This document shows, one piece after another, positions 1 through 13,094 of a stretch of DNA of 63,790 nucleotides; the first letter of the stretch is position 1, and the number at the start of each line of letters is the position of its first letter. A program made the translations under genes and the position numbers. This stretch comes from Salpingoeca rosetta (taxonomy: Eukaryota > Opisthokonta > Choanoflagellata > Craspedida > Salpingoecidae), in the NCBI RefSeq assembly GCF_000188695.1, contig NW_004754899.1, positions 96,758 through 160,547 on the forward strand. Direction: 5' to 3'. The notes beneath the pieces are model-generated. The model ran no database searches and was not told the DNA's origin. It worked only from the letters and a program-made list of their open reading frames with translations.

Positions 1-58
1 CAGCCTCGCTCGCCTTGTACGAGATGCCAAGCCCAATCTCGTCGTTTGCTCCCTCCAT
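1..58 (-). CDS. N-terminal first exon of an unrecognised gene (partial)
   Basis: Reading the minus strand from an ATG at 58-56, an open frame of 19 codons runs off the left edge and begins MEGANDEIGLGISYKASEA. Codon use is GC-rich, like that of the neighbouring real exons, and there is no stop. The fragment is too short to assign a family; no signal peptide or recognisable motif is visible. It is divergent from the PL8 lyase gene, with about 675 bases between the two start codons. The start is inferred only from the ATG and its good coding appearance, so the call is tentative. Confidence 0.45.
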   Translation of the reverse strand, partial: MEGANDEIGLGISYKASEA

Positions 59-733
59 CGCTGCTGTTGTGTGGTTTGTTGGTGTGGGTGATTTGATGCG
101 ATGCGATGTCTTCTGTGGTGATGTCTTCTGTGATGTGTGCTGATGTGGCTGTGATGCCTGCTTCCTCTGCTCAATCAAGTCCACGCACCACCAGTTCGTG
201 CCACCCGCTCACGCTCGCGTGCCTCGGCGACCACAGCAGCTGCAACAGACACAAGTGTCAAAACAATGTTTGGAGTGGCGCACCTGTGAGTGAGGTTGCT
301 GTTAATGAAGTTGCATGGCATGCATGCACACGCAAGCAGAAAAGGGGCATGAACAAAACCTTCGCCAATCATAATTTGTGTCATGTCACTCACTTAAGTC
401 CCGCTCGTGGCTGCTTGACATGCAGATGTGTTTCGCTTGCTTGCCTGGCCTGTTACTGATTCCTTCCATCACCGTTGCGTTTTGCCTTCGTGCCCATGTC
501 AAGCGCACTCTACATCCGCACTTATGTTAGTCATCCTTCGCTGCTTCGCTGCTTCGAAGTGGTAAGAGTGTCCCGTACTTGCCCAAACAACTGAAGTCAG
601 TCGAGTAGAACAAACCTGAATTCAGTGTCAGACACACAAACACAAACAAACAACAACACTCGCTCGCTTTGCTTGCTTGCTTGAAGGCCAGTGCTCACAA
701 CAACCACCACAACAACAACCACCACCACCAACA
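59..733. other. intergenic, divergent promoter region
   Basis: This stretch lies between the divergent starts of the left-edge gene and the PL8 lyase. Open frames here are short, Cys/His-rich and without coding character. An A/C-rich stretch (CAACAACCACC-type) immediately precedes the lyase start and is probably its 5' leader. I see no RNA gene or clear regulatory motif. Confidence 0.5.
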
Positions 734-3700
734 ATGGTGTCTTGGTTGGCAATGCTGGCGGTACTGGCAATGCTGGCGGTAGCCGCGTGTCCTGTTGTTG
801 GTGGTGTGAGCAATCGCCTCCGTGACCCCACTCACGGGGCCACCGCCCGTGCTGAGATTCGCGCTCGCGTCGTTGGAGAGCTGCATCTTGAGTATGAGCC
901 GTGGGTCATGTCGAGCAAGACTGCATCGTGGTTGCGCGATGACCCAGACATTGCCACCGTGTACCGACGCTATGTGCTGTCGCTCCTCATCCCTTCGGAC
1001 AAGATTGCCTCTGCCGTTCACGGCTACAACACCTTCATGCAGCATTTTGTGCCTTCAAACTGCACCTGGTCTGACATTGACTACGCTTCCAAAGCAAGGG
1101 CAGAGTAAGTGCGTTGTGCGTGCGTGTGTGTGTTGTGTTTGAGATTCCCTGGCTCGAGTGCACATGACTCCTTTGCTGTAGACTGTCGGCTGTTGGTGTG
1201 TACGGCTTCTTGGGGGATGGGTTTTTATCTCGCGTCTCTTCGTCGTCTGTGCACTTGCTATTGCTGTTCTGTGTCACGTGTTGCGATTGGTAGTACGACC
1301 AACTTTCCCCAGCATCCCCCAGCCTCGACTGTGCCTCGCCACAAGCTCATCAACTCCTCACATCACCCATTGTCCCTGCGCCCTCAATATGTCTCCACAA
1401 CGCATCACAACAACACTCCACACAACACCACAACACCACAACACCACGCCACACCACAACCACACCACCACCACACCACAAACGCAACACCACACCACTC
1501 CACACAACACCACAACACCACAACACCACGCCACACCACAACCACACCACAACCACACCACCACCACACCACAAACGCAACACCACACTACAACCACACC
1601 ACACTACAACCACACCACACCACAACACACCGCAACACCACACCACACCACACCACAACGCAACACACCACACACCATTTGCAGCTGGCCTGCAGGCGAC
1701 CACATGTCGAGGGTGGAGGACATGGCGCAGCTGCTGATGACGCCAGCATCTCCGCTGTACAGGAACAAGACACTCACCAACCAGACCACGTGCGCCCTGC
1801 ACGCGTGGACAACACGCGACATGCAGAACCCAAACTGGTGGTGGAACGACATTGGCATCCCACAGCTCATGGGCCACACGCTGCTGCTACTCACCCCCGA
1901 CACTGTGCCGCGCTCCAGCGAGATTGCGCAGGTGGCGCAGCGCATCATGGACCGGGCCAGGTGGTGGACAATGACCGGCGCCAACCGCATCTGGGAGCTC
2001 AACATCAAGATCATGCAGGGCCTCTTCTTCAACAATGCCAGCCTCGTCGCCACGGGCTTCTCCAACGTGTACGCGGCCGTCGCGTTTGTGCACCAGCCGC
2101 TGGAAGGCATCCAAGTGGACGGCAGCTTCCACCAGCACGGGCCGGAGCTGCTGGCGGGGTCATATGGGGCGGACTTCACCGCCACCATCCTCGGCCTGCT
2201 GCAGTTCTCCAGCGGTACGCGCTTCTACATGGACGCGGCCCACATGGCCGTGTATGCGCGCCTGGTGCTTGACGGGCAGCAGTGGATGGTGGCCGGCCAC
2301 CGGCAGCAGGACTGGTCCGTTATTGGCCGCGAGATTACGCGCCCAAGCGGAGTCCACACGTGGACCTTCAGCCCAACGCAGTTGCGCAACGTCACGGCCG
2401 GCAACCGCACGCAGGAGTTCCACGCCTTTGCAGACTGGCTGGACGGAGTGTCTGGCGCCAAGCCCGTGACGGGGGCGCGGTACTACTACGACAGCGACTA
2501 TGGCGTGATGCACACGCCCACGCACGTGGCGTCCGTGCGCATGTACTCGAAGCGGACCGTGAACGCGCGCTGCGTGAACGACGAGGGCACGCAGTCCGAG
2601 CACACCGCGGATGGGGTGGTGAACCTGTACTACGATGGTCACGAGTACGACGGCATCTACCCTGTCTGGGACTGGAAGCAGCTGCCTGGCACCACCATCC
2701 CGCAGTATCCACAGACGCCATCATGTGCCACCACAACACGCCTGTCGCCGCACGGGTTTGTGGGCGGGGTTGTCGCCGGCGATGGCTCGTTGCTTACAGG
2801 CATGCAGCTGTCGACGCACGGGTTGGATGTGCTGCGCGTATTTGTTGTCCGCCCAGAGGCCATCATCACCGTCGACGCCTTTGCCAACTTCACAAGCAGC
2901 GCCGACCCCTCGTTGCCGCTTTCACAGCGGTCACCCTCCTTGACGCAACAGTCACCTCCTTCCCCCTCTTCATCGCCCTCCACTCCATCTCCACACACCA
3001 CCACCGCCACCACCACCCTGTCATCGGCGTCTGTGCCTGTTCTGACCACGGCCGCCAACCGACTGCTGAGTGGAAACGTGACTGTCAAGCTGGCAAACGA
3101 GACAGCACCACGCGTGCTTGCTCGCGGCGAGCACAACTTCACGGCGGGTCTGGTGCAGTGGGTGCACCACGCCAACACCGGGTACACGTGTGTCGACGGC
3201 GGCGGTGGTGGTGATGCTGGAAGCAAGGGATGTGCCGCTGCTGTGCGTGTTGTCAACACACAGCAGAGCGGAGACTGGTCGCTGATTGGCGTGGCATCAG
3301 GCAAGGTGCAGCGCGACGTGTTTGCCCTCATGTACAACCACGGCACGTCCCTGTCCTCGGCCTCCTTCGCCCACGCCGTCCTGCCTTCTGTGGCGTCACC
3401 CACGGATATGGAGCACGCCGTGGCCGCCATCAGGGCCGCCACCACCATCGCCACCGCCCGGGGTGCGGCTGTCTCTGTCCTCGTTGCACCGACAAGCGCC
3501 ACCTCTTCACAGCAGGACGCCGCAAATCGGCATACAGGAGCGGGGTACATGGCGTACCACGTGGTGGCATCGGGTGGTGACACCGCTTTCCCATTGCACG
3601 CCGTCACGGCTGCCGACGCACCCGCCTTCATTGCCGCCCAAGCCGCCTCCGCAACAACTGGAGCAACAACAACAACAGCCGCAAGAACAGCATGGCGTGG

Positions 3701-3866
3701 TGGTGCGGTGACAACAAAGCTGACGAGCGTGTGTGTCAGCAGCCCTGTGCACAGCGGGCCAATCCACGTCAAGCTTGCTGCCAACACCACGTGCAATGCA
3801 GCCACCCTCACCCTCACCCTTCCCGATGGCGATCACAAGGGACAGTCTGTCCACCACACGTGCTGA
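734..3866 (+). CDS. secreted polysaccharide lyase family 8 protein (hyaluronate/chondroitin/xanthan lyase type)
   Basis: Two exons, 734-1104 and 1685-3866, join in frame (phase 2, GTAAGT donor) to give about 850 residues. The chosen start at 734 begins a typical signal peptide (MVSWLAMLAVLAMLAVAACP); an in-frame ATG at 677 would put 19 Gln/Pro-rich residues in front of it. The family 8 lyase core is clear: NWWWNDIGIP near residue 173 carries the catalytic Asn region, VDGSFHQHG near 268 the catalytic His, and GSYGADF just after it the catalytic Tyr. The C-terminal third is the beta-sandwich, with a typical HGTSLSSASFAHAVLP stretch, interrupted by a Ser/Thr/Pro-rich low-complexity insert near 2900-3020. 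PL8 enzymes cleave uronic-acid-containing glycans by beta-elimination outside the cell. Which glycan is cut cannot be told from sequence. No membrane anchor is visible. Confidence 0.9.
1400..1676 (+). repeat. A/C-only low-complexity tract in the PL8 intron
   Basis: Roughly 280 bases of the intron consist almost only of A and C (CACAACACCACAACC variants), with very few G or T. The tract is internally duplicated: the segment with CCACACCACAAACGCAACACC recurs. It leaves all forward frames open, so long His/Thr/Asn open frames crossing it are not genes. Confidence 0.85.
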
Positions 3867-4284
3867 TTGGTGCTGCTTGCACGCCCAGTGTGTGCAATGC
3901 GCTGTGCTCTTGTGCCTCCCACATAGGTGCACGCGTTTTGCTGTTACATGACATTCTTCCCACGCGTTACGTGACGTGATGTGGCATTACATTACACCAC
4001 ACACACCATTCCCTGCCCCCCAGTATCTCATGCATGTGTGCTCCTTTGTTTGCTTTATTTCAACCGAATGGAACGTGCACCACACATGTGCGGGAAGCAA
4101 TGCTTTGCATCACACACGCCACACGCGCGCAGAGCAGGCAAACACGCGGTCGAAACCACAAACTTGGAGAGAGACAGGCGACAGGCAAAAGAGGTGCCGC
4201 TCAACAAACTGAAGAACCACACCGCAAGCATGACGATGACGATGGTTATGGAGGTGGTTGTGCGGCGGCTTGGCAACGGTCCGC
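3867..4284. other. intergenic, convergent 3' ends
   Basis: This region lies between the stop codons of the PL8 lyase (+) and RPS17 (-). On the minus strand an AATAAA lies at about 4054-4060 and could serve as a distant RPS17 polyadenylation signal. Nothing else is supported. Confidence 0.4.
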
Positions 4285-5464
4285 TTAGCGGCCCTCGACG
4301 CGCAGGCGGTCGAGTGTGCTGTAGCCAATGGACTGCAGCATGTCGAACGTGTCCTGGTCCACGGGGATGGTGTCGTCGGCGTGGATGGCAGAGACCTCGG
4401 GCACGTAATTGTCGCGGCGCTCGCGCTCCTCCTCCTGCAGCTTGATGGAGATGCCGCGCACGGGGCCCTTCTGCACTCGTTGCAAACATGTGCCGAGGTG
4501 GTGGTGGTGGGGGGGGGGGGCGGAGGACAGCCAATGGCAGGTTGCAGGTGGCGGTGAGAAGACGAACATGCGTGTATGTGTAAGTTACAGATTCGAGGGG
4601 AAGGGAACAAGCCCACGTGAGTGGGAAACGATAGGGTGTGCGTGGAGGCGGGGACATACAGGCATGGCGAGACTGCAAAGGGTTGGATTAACCATCTTTT
4701 GCAACCATCACGTGTGAACTATCAAATGCACAACGACACAGCGGAGACACGGCAAAACAGGCAAGAACGAACCTGGATGCGCTTCATCATGTGGGTGATG
4801 AAACTGGTGTCACATCAAGCAAAACAGCAGTGCAAGTAAAAACAAAAGCAATGGTGAGTGAGACGATGCGTTGAGTGACGCAGTATTCAGTCGTGGAAGA
4901 GAGCGGTAAATCAGCGAGCACGCATGCATGGACCTAATAATGCAAGCCAGCAAGAAAGCAAGCCGACAGCAAAGCGTGGGCAAACTCTTCTTCAACAACA
5001 CGATATCGCGCACGCGCTCTCACCCAGCAATCTGGTTCCTGAGGCGCTTGGAGGGAACAATGGCAAACTCCTCAACGAGCTGTGGTTGTTTGTGCACGCA
5101 AAGGACGGGCGCATGAAGACGTGTGAGCAGCAAGCACAAGCAGTAAGAAGAGCGAAGAGCCGCAAATGCCAAAACAGATGGATAGCAACACCACGTGCAC
5201 ATGCACAAGGGTAGATGCACACACCCAGCGCACAAGAGTCGATTTAACACACACACATGCACGCACAACACATGCACGCACAACACACACACACATGCAC
5301 GCACAACACAACGCACCGCACAACTCACACACAACACAAAAACAGCACAAAACGGCAGGGCTTACGCGCTTGTTGGTCTCAAAGTCGTTGGTGAGGCGAG
5401 TGTAGTACTTCTCAATCATGACCTTGGCGGCCTTCTTCACAGTCTTTGTGCGCACGCGACCCAT
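4285..5464 (-). CDS. RPS17: 40S ribosomal protein eS17
   Basis: Four exons on the minus strand (5464-5366, 5079-5024, 4803-4773, 4470-4285) join to 123 residues. The protein starts [20 protein letters not shown], continues with [17 protein letters not shown] and ITHMMKRIQ, and ends with the highly conserved [20 protein letters not shown] block, followed by NYVPEVSA. This matches eukaryotic eS17 closely along its length; the variable C-terminal tail is about a dozen residues shorter than in vertebrates. The protein belongs to the small ribosomal subunit. All splice sites are GT-AG and reading phase is preserved. The gene is head to head with the PDI-like gene, with only 191 bases between start codons, which suggests a shared bidirectional promoter (inference). 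Confidence 0.97.
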
Positions 5465-5655
5465 GGCTGGCTGTGTTGCTTGTTCGTCGTCTCAAACAAG
5501 AGAGAGAGGGGAAGGGAGAGGCTGTAAGCGCAGGTGGAGGGGCGAAAAGAGAAAAAGGCACACACGCGAGGGCCATGTGGACAATTAGCGAAAGATGCCA
5601 ACCACTTTTCGAACTCACGATTGCTGCTGACAAAGAGCCAGACTGAAGGAAGGAG

Positions 5656-6276
5656 ATGTGGCGAGTGTTGGTGGTGGCTGTGCTGTGCGCGGCGCTGGCT
5701 GCTGATGTGGCTCTTGCTGGCCCTGTCAAGGTGCGTGGGCGCAGCCAGAGAGAGGAGAAAGGGGGAGGGGAAGGGTGTGAAGGAGAAGGAGGAGAGCCTG
5801 TGAGTGTGTGTGTGTGAGTGTGTGTGTGAGAGTGTGCGAATATGTTTGTTCAAGGACTGCTGTGTTCGGAGGGCATGATGGTCGAACATGCAAGGATCTC
5901 ACGACGACATTGGTCCACTTCATCCACAGGTGCTAGAGCCAGAATCGCTGCAAGCAACGATCCGCAATGGCAAGAACTGGATGGTGAAATACTACGGTAT
6001 GTGATGCAGGAGTAGTGTTGATGTAAGGTTGCTTTGTTTGCATTCTGCCATCAATCTCGCAGTGTGCCTTTGTTCATGCTGCGATCCCTTGTGTGTCTGG
6101 TGCGTGTCGACAGCGCCATGGTGTGGCCACTGCAAGCGTATGGCACCCGTGTGGAAGGAGTTTGCAGAAAAGATGCACAAGAGCGAAGGATCCGTGAACG
6201 TGGCCAAGTTTGACTGCACAAACGACAGAGGTGCGTGCTTTGTGTGTGTGTGTCTGTGTGTGTGTGGGGGGGGGGA

Positions 6277-6310
<34 letters not shown>

Positions 6311-6646
6311 TGTGTGTGTGTCTGTGTGTGTGTGCGTGTCTGTGTGTGTGCGTGTCTGTATGTACACGGTTTGTGTGCGCATGTACACGGTTTGTGGGCC
6401 CTATGCTTAAATGCATGAGCTCTTGTTTGCATGTATGTCGTGTCCTTGACATGCAATCGCGATCCTTGTTCGGCTTGTCCACCACCGTCATGCTGCAGAT
6501 GCGTGTTCACACGAGGGTGTCCGCGGCTATCCAACTGTGCGCATCTACCGTGCTGACGGCCGCAACTACACCTACTCGGGGCCCCGCACTGTGGTTAGTG
6601 ACACTGCGTGGTAAACAGAATATGTTTGCTCGATTCCGTGGCGCGT

Positions 6647-6726
<80 letters not shown>

Positions 6727-7808
6727 CATGTCGCATTTGTCATGTCGCATGAAAGAGAGTATGCTCCATTGCCCCCGCCCCCACTTGCCCTCCCCTCACG
6801 ACACCCTCCCCTCTGCCTTTCGACGGCGCACGTGCGCGCAGGAGGCGTTTGCGTCGTACAGCGAGTTTATGACACGGGACCTTGTCACGCGCCTCAAGAC
6901 GAAGAAGGAGGTGGAGGAGGTGGTGGCCATGCCAGGCATCTTCTTCGTTCGCGTGCTCCCGCGCGCCACAAACAAGGCTGCCGACAACGCATACACAGCA
7001 GGTACCGCAGTCCACGCGCTGGTGCGCTGATGGGATGGTGAGATGGTGAGATGGTGAGATGGTGGGATGGTGGGATGGTGGGATGGTGGGCTGGGAATTA
7101 TTCATCGTATATCGTCGATTGTACATCAGTACTCAATACGACGACTGCCATCTCATCGCATCTGCTACCACCACTCCCCACTCCCCACACACCGCTCACC
7201 CCTCACCGCCCGCCGCCCACCGCCCTGCACCGTGCAGCTGCTGGCGACCTGCTTGCGCAGGTGATGTGCTACGACCTCGACGCGTCCCTGCGTGAGGGCA
7301 CCCCCCTCTCCACCGTCAGGCCAGGAGCGGTCGTGCGCATGTCCGCCGGCACTCCGCTCGTGTACGACGGCAACGCCACAGACCACGCACAGCTCGTCAG
7401 GGTACGCGCTGTGCGATGACGTGCTGTGTTGTGTGTGTATGTGTCTGTCTGTCTGTCTGTCTGTCTGTGTGTCTGTCATTCTCTGTCTGTCTGTCTGTCA
7501 ATTTTGTCATTCTGTGTGTCTGTCTGTGACTCTCTGTGCACTTGCGTGTGCCCTTCTTTAACTCCATCTCACGCCGTCTCGTCGCTGCACACGGTGCGCA
7601 TTCCTTGCCACCACCACCACCACCATCAGTGGATGCAAGACCACGAGTGGGGCTCGTGCTTTGAGCTGACGCGCGAGGTGAGATAGTGTCGCTGTGCCAA
7701 ACGCATGTGGCTTGCTTGCTCATTCCCAAGCATGACAGCTGGTCGACACTACTGACACACTGGATGCACACACTCACACACACACACACACACACACACG
7801 CACGCACG

Positions 7809-7881
<73 letters not shown>

Positions 7882-8710
7882 CACGTGTCACGGCTCATAC
7901 CCCATCATTGCACGTCATCCCGCTCCGCCCCCCTCTTCCCGCTGATCAGACGGGAAACCGGTATGCGGTGCTTCCGTCGCCCAAACCGCTCGCTGTCCTC
8001 GTCCTTGACGGCCGCATGCAGACAGATGACCTCGTCAACTCATACAAGAAGGTGGCGCTTGCTTTGGGTTGTTGCTTGTTTGTTTGTTTGTTTGTTTGTT
8101 TGTTTGTTTGTTTGTGTGTTTGTTTGCTTGTTTTTGGGTTTGGTTTGTGCCTCGTCGCTCTGTGAACATACACGACGCATCACTCCAACAGCTGTTGTGC
8201 TCACGACCTTTGTCCTGCCACCACCACCGCCACCATCACCACTACTCCACTGCTGCCAGGTTGCCGAGGCTGCCGGTACAGACGGCGTGTACCAGTTTGC
8301 ATGGGCCGTGTATCAGAAGGTGCGCAATGGGCTGTCAGATTTGCATACTTGTGATTCGCGCTTACCCTTTGTTTGCCTCGTGCTTGCTCCCGGCTTCACA
8401 ATCATCGCCCCATCCTCATGTAATGTAACATCACATCCGCATCATTCAACACCCCATCTCTACATCCTCGCACCACCATTCAATACCCCATCTTACCACG
8501 ACGATCACCACCTGCAGCTGCCGGCGCTGACTGCGGACGTGTGGGGACTGGAGGAGGGCGACTTGCCGGCGTTGGTCGTGCACAACGCGTCGGCCTCAAC
8601 CTTCTACCGCGCACCCGAGCCACCGCTGCTCCCGCCGGCATCCCCAGATGCACCTTACACCATCAACGCAACTGCAGTCACCACCTTCCTCTCAAGCGTC
8701 AAGGATGGCA

Positions 8711-8752
<42 letters not shown>

Positions 8753-8889
8753 ACCCTTTTGTGTCTCTTTCTGTTGTGTACTTTCCGTAAACCCTTATTT
8801 TATTTATGTTGCTTCATGCACACCGCGACGATGCACGCTTTTTAGGTTCCGGCCACAAACCCACACTCCCTCTTCAACTCCATCGTTCG
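5656..8889 (+). CDS. PDI family / TMX3-like thioredoxin-domain protein (3' end missing)
   Basis: Eleven exons can be followed: 5656-5730, 5930-5996, 6114-6230, 6499-6593, 6842-7001, 7238-7401, 7630-7677, 7950-8051, 8260-8319, 8518-8712 and 8846-8889. Together they give 375 residues in one frame. Exon 1 encodes a signal peptide ([21 protein letters not shown]). The thioredoxin domain contains the redox site APWCGHCK and the cis-proline region [11 protein letters not shown]. It is followed by further thioredoxin-like segments ([41 protein letters not shown]) without a second CxxC. One active a-type domain followed by inactive b-like domains resembles TMX3, an ER oxidoreductase with a C-terminal membrane anchor. 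The anchor is not seen: the last exon ends in phase 2 at 8889, and the continuation must lie in or after the gap at 9025-9124. Confidence 0.85.
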
Positions 8890-9024
8890 GTGCGTGCATA
8901 CAAGTTTGCGTGTGCCTGCCAAGTGCGTGTCGTGTGCTTGATGAGTGCACCCCTCCCTCTGATCAACCAGCCCACCATACCAACTACCAACCATCCCCCC
9001 TCCCCAAATAACACCCTCCCCCCC

Positions 9025-9124
9025 NNNNNNNNNNNNNNNNNNNNNNNNNNNNNNNNNNNNNNNNNNNNNNNNNNNNNNNNNNNNNNNNNNNNNNNNNNNN
9101 NNNNNNNNNNNNNNNNNNNNNNNN
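9025..9124. other. assembly gap (100 Ns)
   Basis: A run of exactly 100 Ns directly follows a C-rich tract. The round length suggests a placeholder rather than a measured distance. Confidence 0.95.
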
Positions 9125-9590
9125 CTTCACGACTGCAAGCAACGCGGCGAACACACCATCTGGCTTTGCTTTGTCTTCCCTGGGTTATTTGAATTTCCCC
9201 TTGTCATTTGCTTGCTTGTTTGCTTGCTTGTTTGCTGGGTGCTGGTGATGGTTGCTTGGTGCTGGTGGTAGTTTGTTGGCACTGATTTTGCACTGTCATG
9301 GCGTCGTTTGACATGTGCAATGTGCAGTGCGACGCGTGAGATGTGTGGTGTTACATTACTTCTACTCCGACCTGTTGTGTGTTTGCCTGGCTGGCATGCT
9401 TGCTTCGTGCGCCCCTGCTCCTTGACCTTCATCGTCGTCGTTTGTTTGTTTGTTTGTTGTTGTTTGTTGCTGTTGTTGTCACTGTTTGGATGGCCATGAT
9501 GGAAGGACAAGAGTCAGGGTCTACGTTCTTAAACATTCACTCGTCAGCTCTCATGCTCGTCCTGTGCTGCTGCTGTTGCTGATGCTGTGA

Positions 9591-9725
<135 letters not shown>

Positions 9726-10185
9726 AAAGCAAACAAACAAAAACACCAAACGTTTGTGTAGCTACTGTTTATGGTGTTTTGAACCGTGTTTGCCTCATTT
9801 CGCTTTGCGCTTTCTCCTGTTTTGGTTGGTTGTGGTTGTTGTCCTTCATGTGATCTTGGTTGGTTGGTTCCCCCTCTTCTTTGGGTTGTTGTTATCTCTG
9901 CCGTCGCTCCCTTGTTCATCAGCACCTCGCCGTCGCTGAGGGGGTGGTGAGCCTTTGTTATTGACAAGATAAGCAACAAATCACATCAAGCACAAAGCAC
10001 AACACCACGCCGTAGACCTCCCTCCAGTTCAATTCAAACAACTATCATATCCAAGCAGTTAATTGAGTCCTGCCAGGTCTGGTTTCGCTGTTTTGGTTTC
10101 TCTATTCCCAGCCTCTCTGCTCCTGTTCTCTTGGTTGGTTGAACACCCACTGCATCCCCCGATCAAATGCCACCAGTTCGACCCC

Positions 10186-11843
10186 ATGACCGACGTTCAA
10201 GGTGAGGAGAACACTTGGGGTTTGTTTCCGCACACACACACATGCATGCATCATTGCACAGATCCAAATCGCGCATACACCCGCTTGCAACACAGTTCAA
10301 GTCTCTCTCCCTCTCTTCTTCCCTCTCTTCTGTTGTGAAAAGCTCTGTTCTCGACACTATTCTCGTCCCCATGTCGGCTTTACTCAGCTTTTGCTGCACT
10401 CGACACACACACCCTCATTCACCCACATCCACCCCGCATCCCCAAACAAACCACGCATCGACACACATCCACACCCACCTGTGTCAGAACTTCGTGTTGT
10501 GGCGACGGAGCCGCCGCTTGAAGGGGCACAAGCGTCGTCGTATTGCCTGAAGAAGATGGACGGTCGAATCGGTGCTGTTGAGCACTACGGACCAAGCGAC
10601 GACGAGGAACACCAACAGCCGGCCACCAGAAATGCAAGTGACCGCGATGCAGCCCTCAAGCAAGGCAGTCGCCCCCAGTTCTTGACACCATCCCCGGAGC
10701 TGCTCGGCGACGGTGATATTGATGACGATGGTGATGAGTGTGGTGGTGACGATGGTGATGGTGACGACATTGACGATGCTGATTATCGTGATGAGGATTG
10801 GGGAAACTGCGTAGAGGAGGAGCCGCGGCAAGCTCAAAATGAAGGGGAAGAGGATTACCATGACAAAGCAGCTGTTGTTGCAGGGGAGGGTAAGGAGGAT
10901 GGTGACGCGAATGAAAACAGGCAAGACCAGCAAGGGGAACCGGAATATGCACAAGAGCAACAGCAGCGGGACAGAGGGCAACGTACACAAGGCCAGGATC
11001 GAGCCAGTGAACAGAGGGCAGACAGCCGACAACAAGGGGAGGATGGGCCTGTGACGAGGCAGGTTGAGTTGGTGGTGGTACCTGTGAGAGGCCGGCGAAC
11101 ACACGCTTCTGGATTCAACACTGGTGCCCACGGCAGCAAGGATGCTGCTCGCAGCGGTGGTGGTGGTGATGACGGCAGCGGCACTGAAGACAGTCAAGAG
11201 CTGACAGACGCACAGAGCTCGCAGGCGCCGTACGAGGGTGATGTCGACAGCTACGACGCAAGCAACTCGCTGGACGGCGAGCAAGAAGTCAGCACGGGAT
11301 TGCCTGCAGGCACACGCGACTTGCGCATGCGGCGGCCATCGCTGCTGGTGGAGGTGCCATCAACGGATGACCTTGTCATGGAGGGGACAGCGCTTGTACC
11401 AACAACACCGACTGAGCCCTCCACACCGCGACACGTGCGTGTTTTGGTTGCGAGATTTGGGCGGTGGCGGCGGGATTGAGTGGAAGGGTGGATGGAGTGG
11501 AAGAGATGGTGTGCAGGGTACTTGTTTGCTTGTGGATGTGCCTGCGCCTGTGCCTGTGCGTGTGTGGGTGTGGGTGGGTGGGTGTGGGTGTGATTTGTTT
11601 TCCTGTTCCTTGGCTCACTTTTGCCTCGGTACTTTACTATCACCGTGTGCATTTTCATGTGTGTGCATGGACGTGTGTGTGCATGGACGTGTGTGTATGG
11701 ACGTGTGTGTATGGACGTGTGTGTGCATGTGCTGCTGCAGTTGCACGACACGAGCGAGCCGTCGAGTGGCATCACCACTCCCTGGACCGACGAGCCCGGT
11801 GCGACTGCCATGCCGCCCTGGCGTGCATGTCTCCATGTGTCTC

Positions 11844-11902
<59 letters not shown>

Positions 11903-11961
11903 ACGTGCCCCTATGACCTGCCATCCCTCCCCCAACCTGCCAATGTTCTCACAATGCGTGT

Positions 11962-12052
<91 letters not shown>

Positions 12053-12363
12053 TGTGTGTGTGTTCGTGCAGACGACGGGTCTGGGCCGCCTCGCCGCCGC
12101 CGTCGTCGTCGTCGTGCTGTTCAACACGGGGACGCGCCAGCACCCCGCTTCACACGTGCGTCTGATATGTACCGCCATCATGATGATTGCGGTGGTCGTG
12201 GTGAGCCGGTAGTGATGAGGTCGCAGCTGTTGGCGTGATTGCCGTCAGGTGTGGCCGCCGACTGCTCTGTGTGCTACTAACATACATTCACGTTTTCACA
12301 ACACATGTCTCACCACACACACACACATTCACACACACACACACACACACACGCTTACACACA

Positions 12364-12399
<36 letters not shown>

Positions 12400-13024
12400 T
12401 ACACACACATTCACACACACATGTGCGCGCGGTGCGACGGCAGAGGAGTACATGCTGAATGGCGAGATGCTGGGGCGCGGGGCGTTTGCTGTTGTTCGCG
12501 GGTGTCTCAGCAAACGCACATACAAACGCGCCGCCGTCAAGATCATCGCAAAGCGCTCGCGGTCACGCACATCCGACGCGGTGCGCTGGTGCTGATGTGT
12601 CTGGCTGGCTGTCTGGCTGTCTGGCTGGCTGGCTGTTTGTCTGTCTGGCTGTCTGTCTGGCTGTCTTTGTGTCTCTGGCTGGCTGTCTGTCTGTGTGTAT
12701 CTGTGGTTCCTCGACATCACTCCATCCGCTTCCCCCCTTCTTCCTCCTCCTCCTCACCACCACCACCACCACCACCATGGTTGCGAGCAGGCGAGCATGA
12801 CGGGGTCCACGGTGCCGAAACCGCTGCTGCCGTCGACGGGCCAGCGGCCGACCCGCGACCAGATCATGAGCGAGCGAGATACACTGCTGCGATGCAAAGG
12901 GCAGCCCAACATTGTGCAGCTGCTTGACTTCTACGAGGACCGCGTGGCCTTCTTCTTCGTCTTTGAGCGGCTGGAAGGGGGCGACCTTCTCCAGCACATC
13001 CGCGTACGTCTTCGTGGTGTTGTT

Positions 13025-13094
<70 letters not shown>

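Noticed and set aside
1109..2272. 387-codon forward frame overlapping the PL8 lyase
   Set aside because: It runs through the A/C-only intron tract and then the lyase exon in a wrong frame. The lyase frame has clear family motifs.
734..3866. Bacterial contamination as source of the PL8 lyase gene
   Set aside because: The gene has a spliced intron with host-like repeats, and its neighbours are typical eukaryotic genes. Ancient transfer remains possible but is not shown.
10202..10487. Extending the kinase start upstream in the continuous frame from 10202
   Set aside because: A small exon at 10186-10201 with a GTGAGG donor joins in phase to 10488. The intervening part is CA/CT-rich and intron-like.
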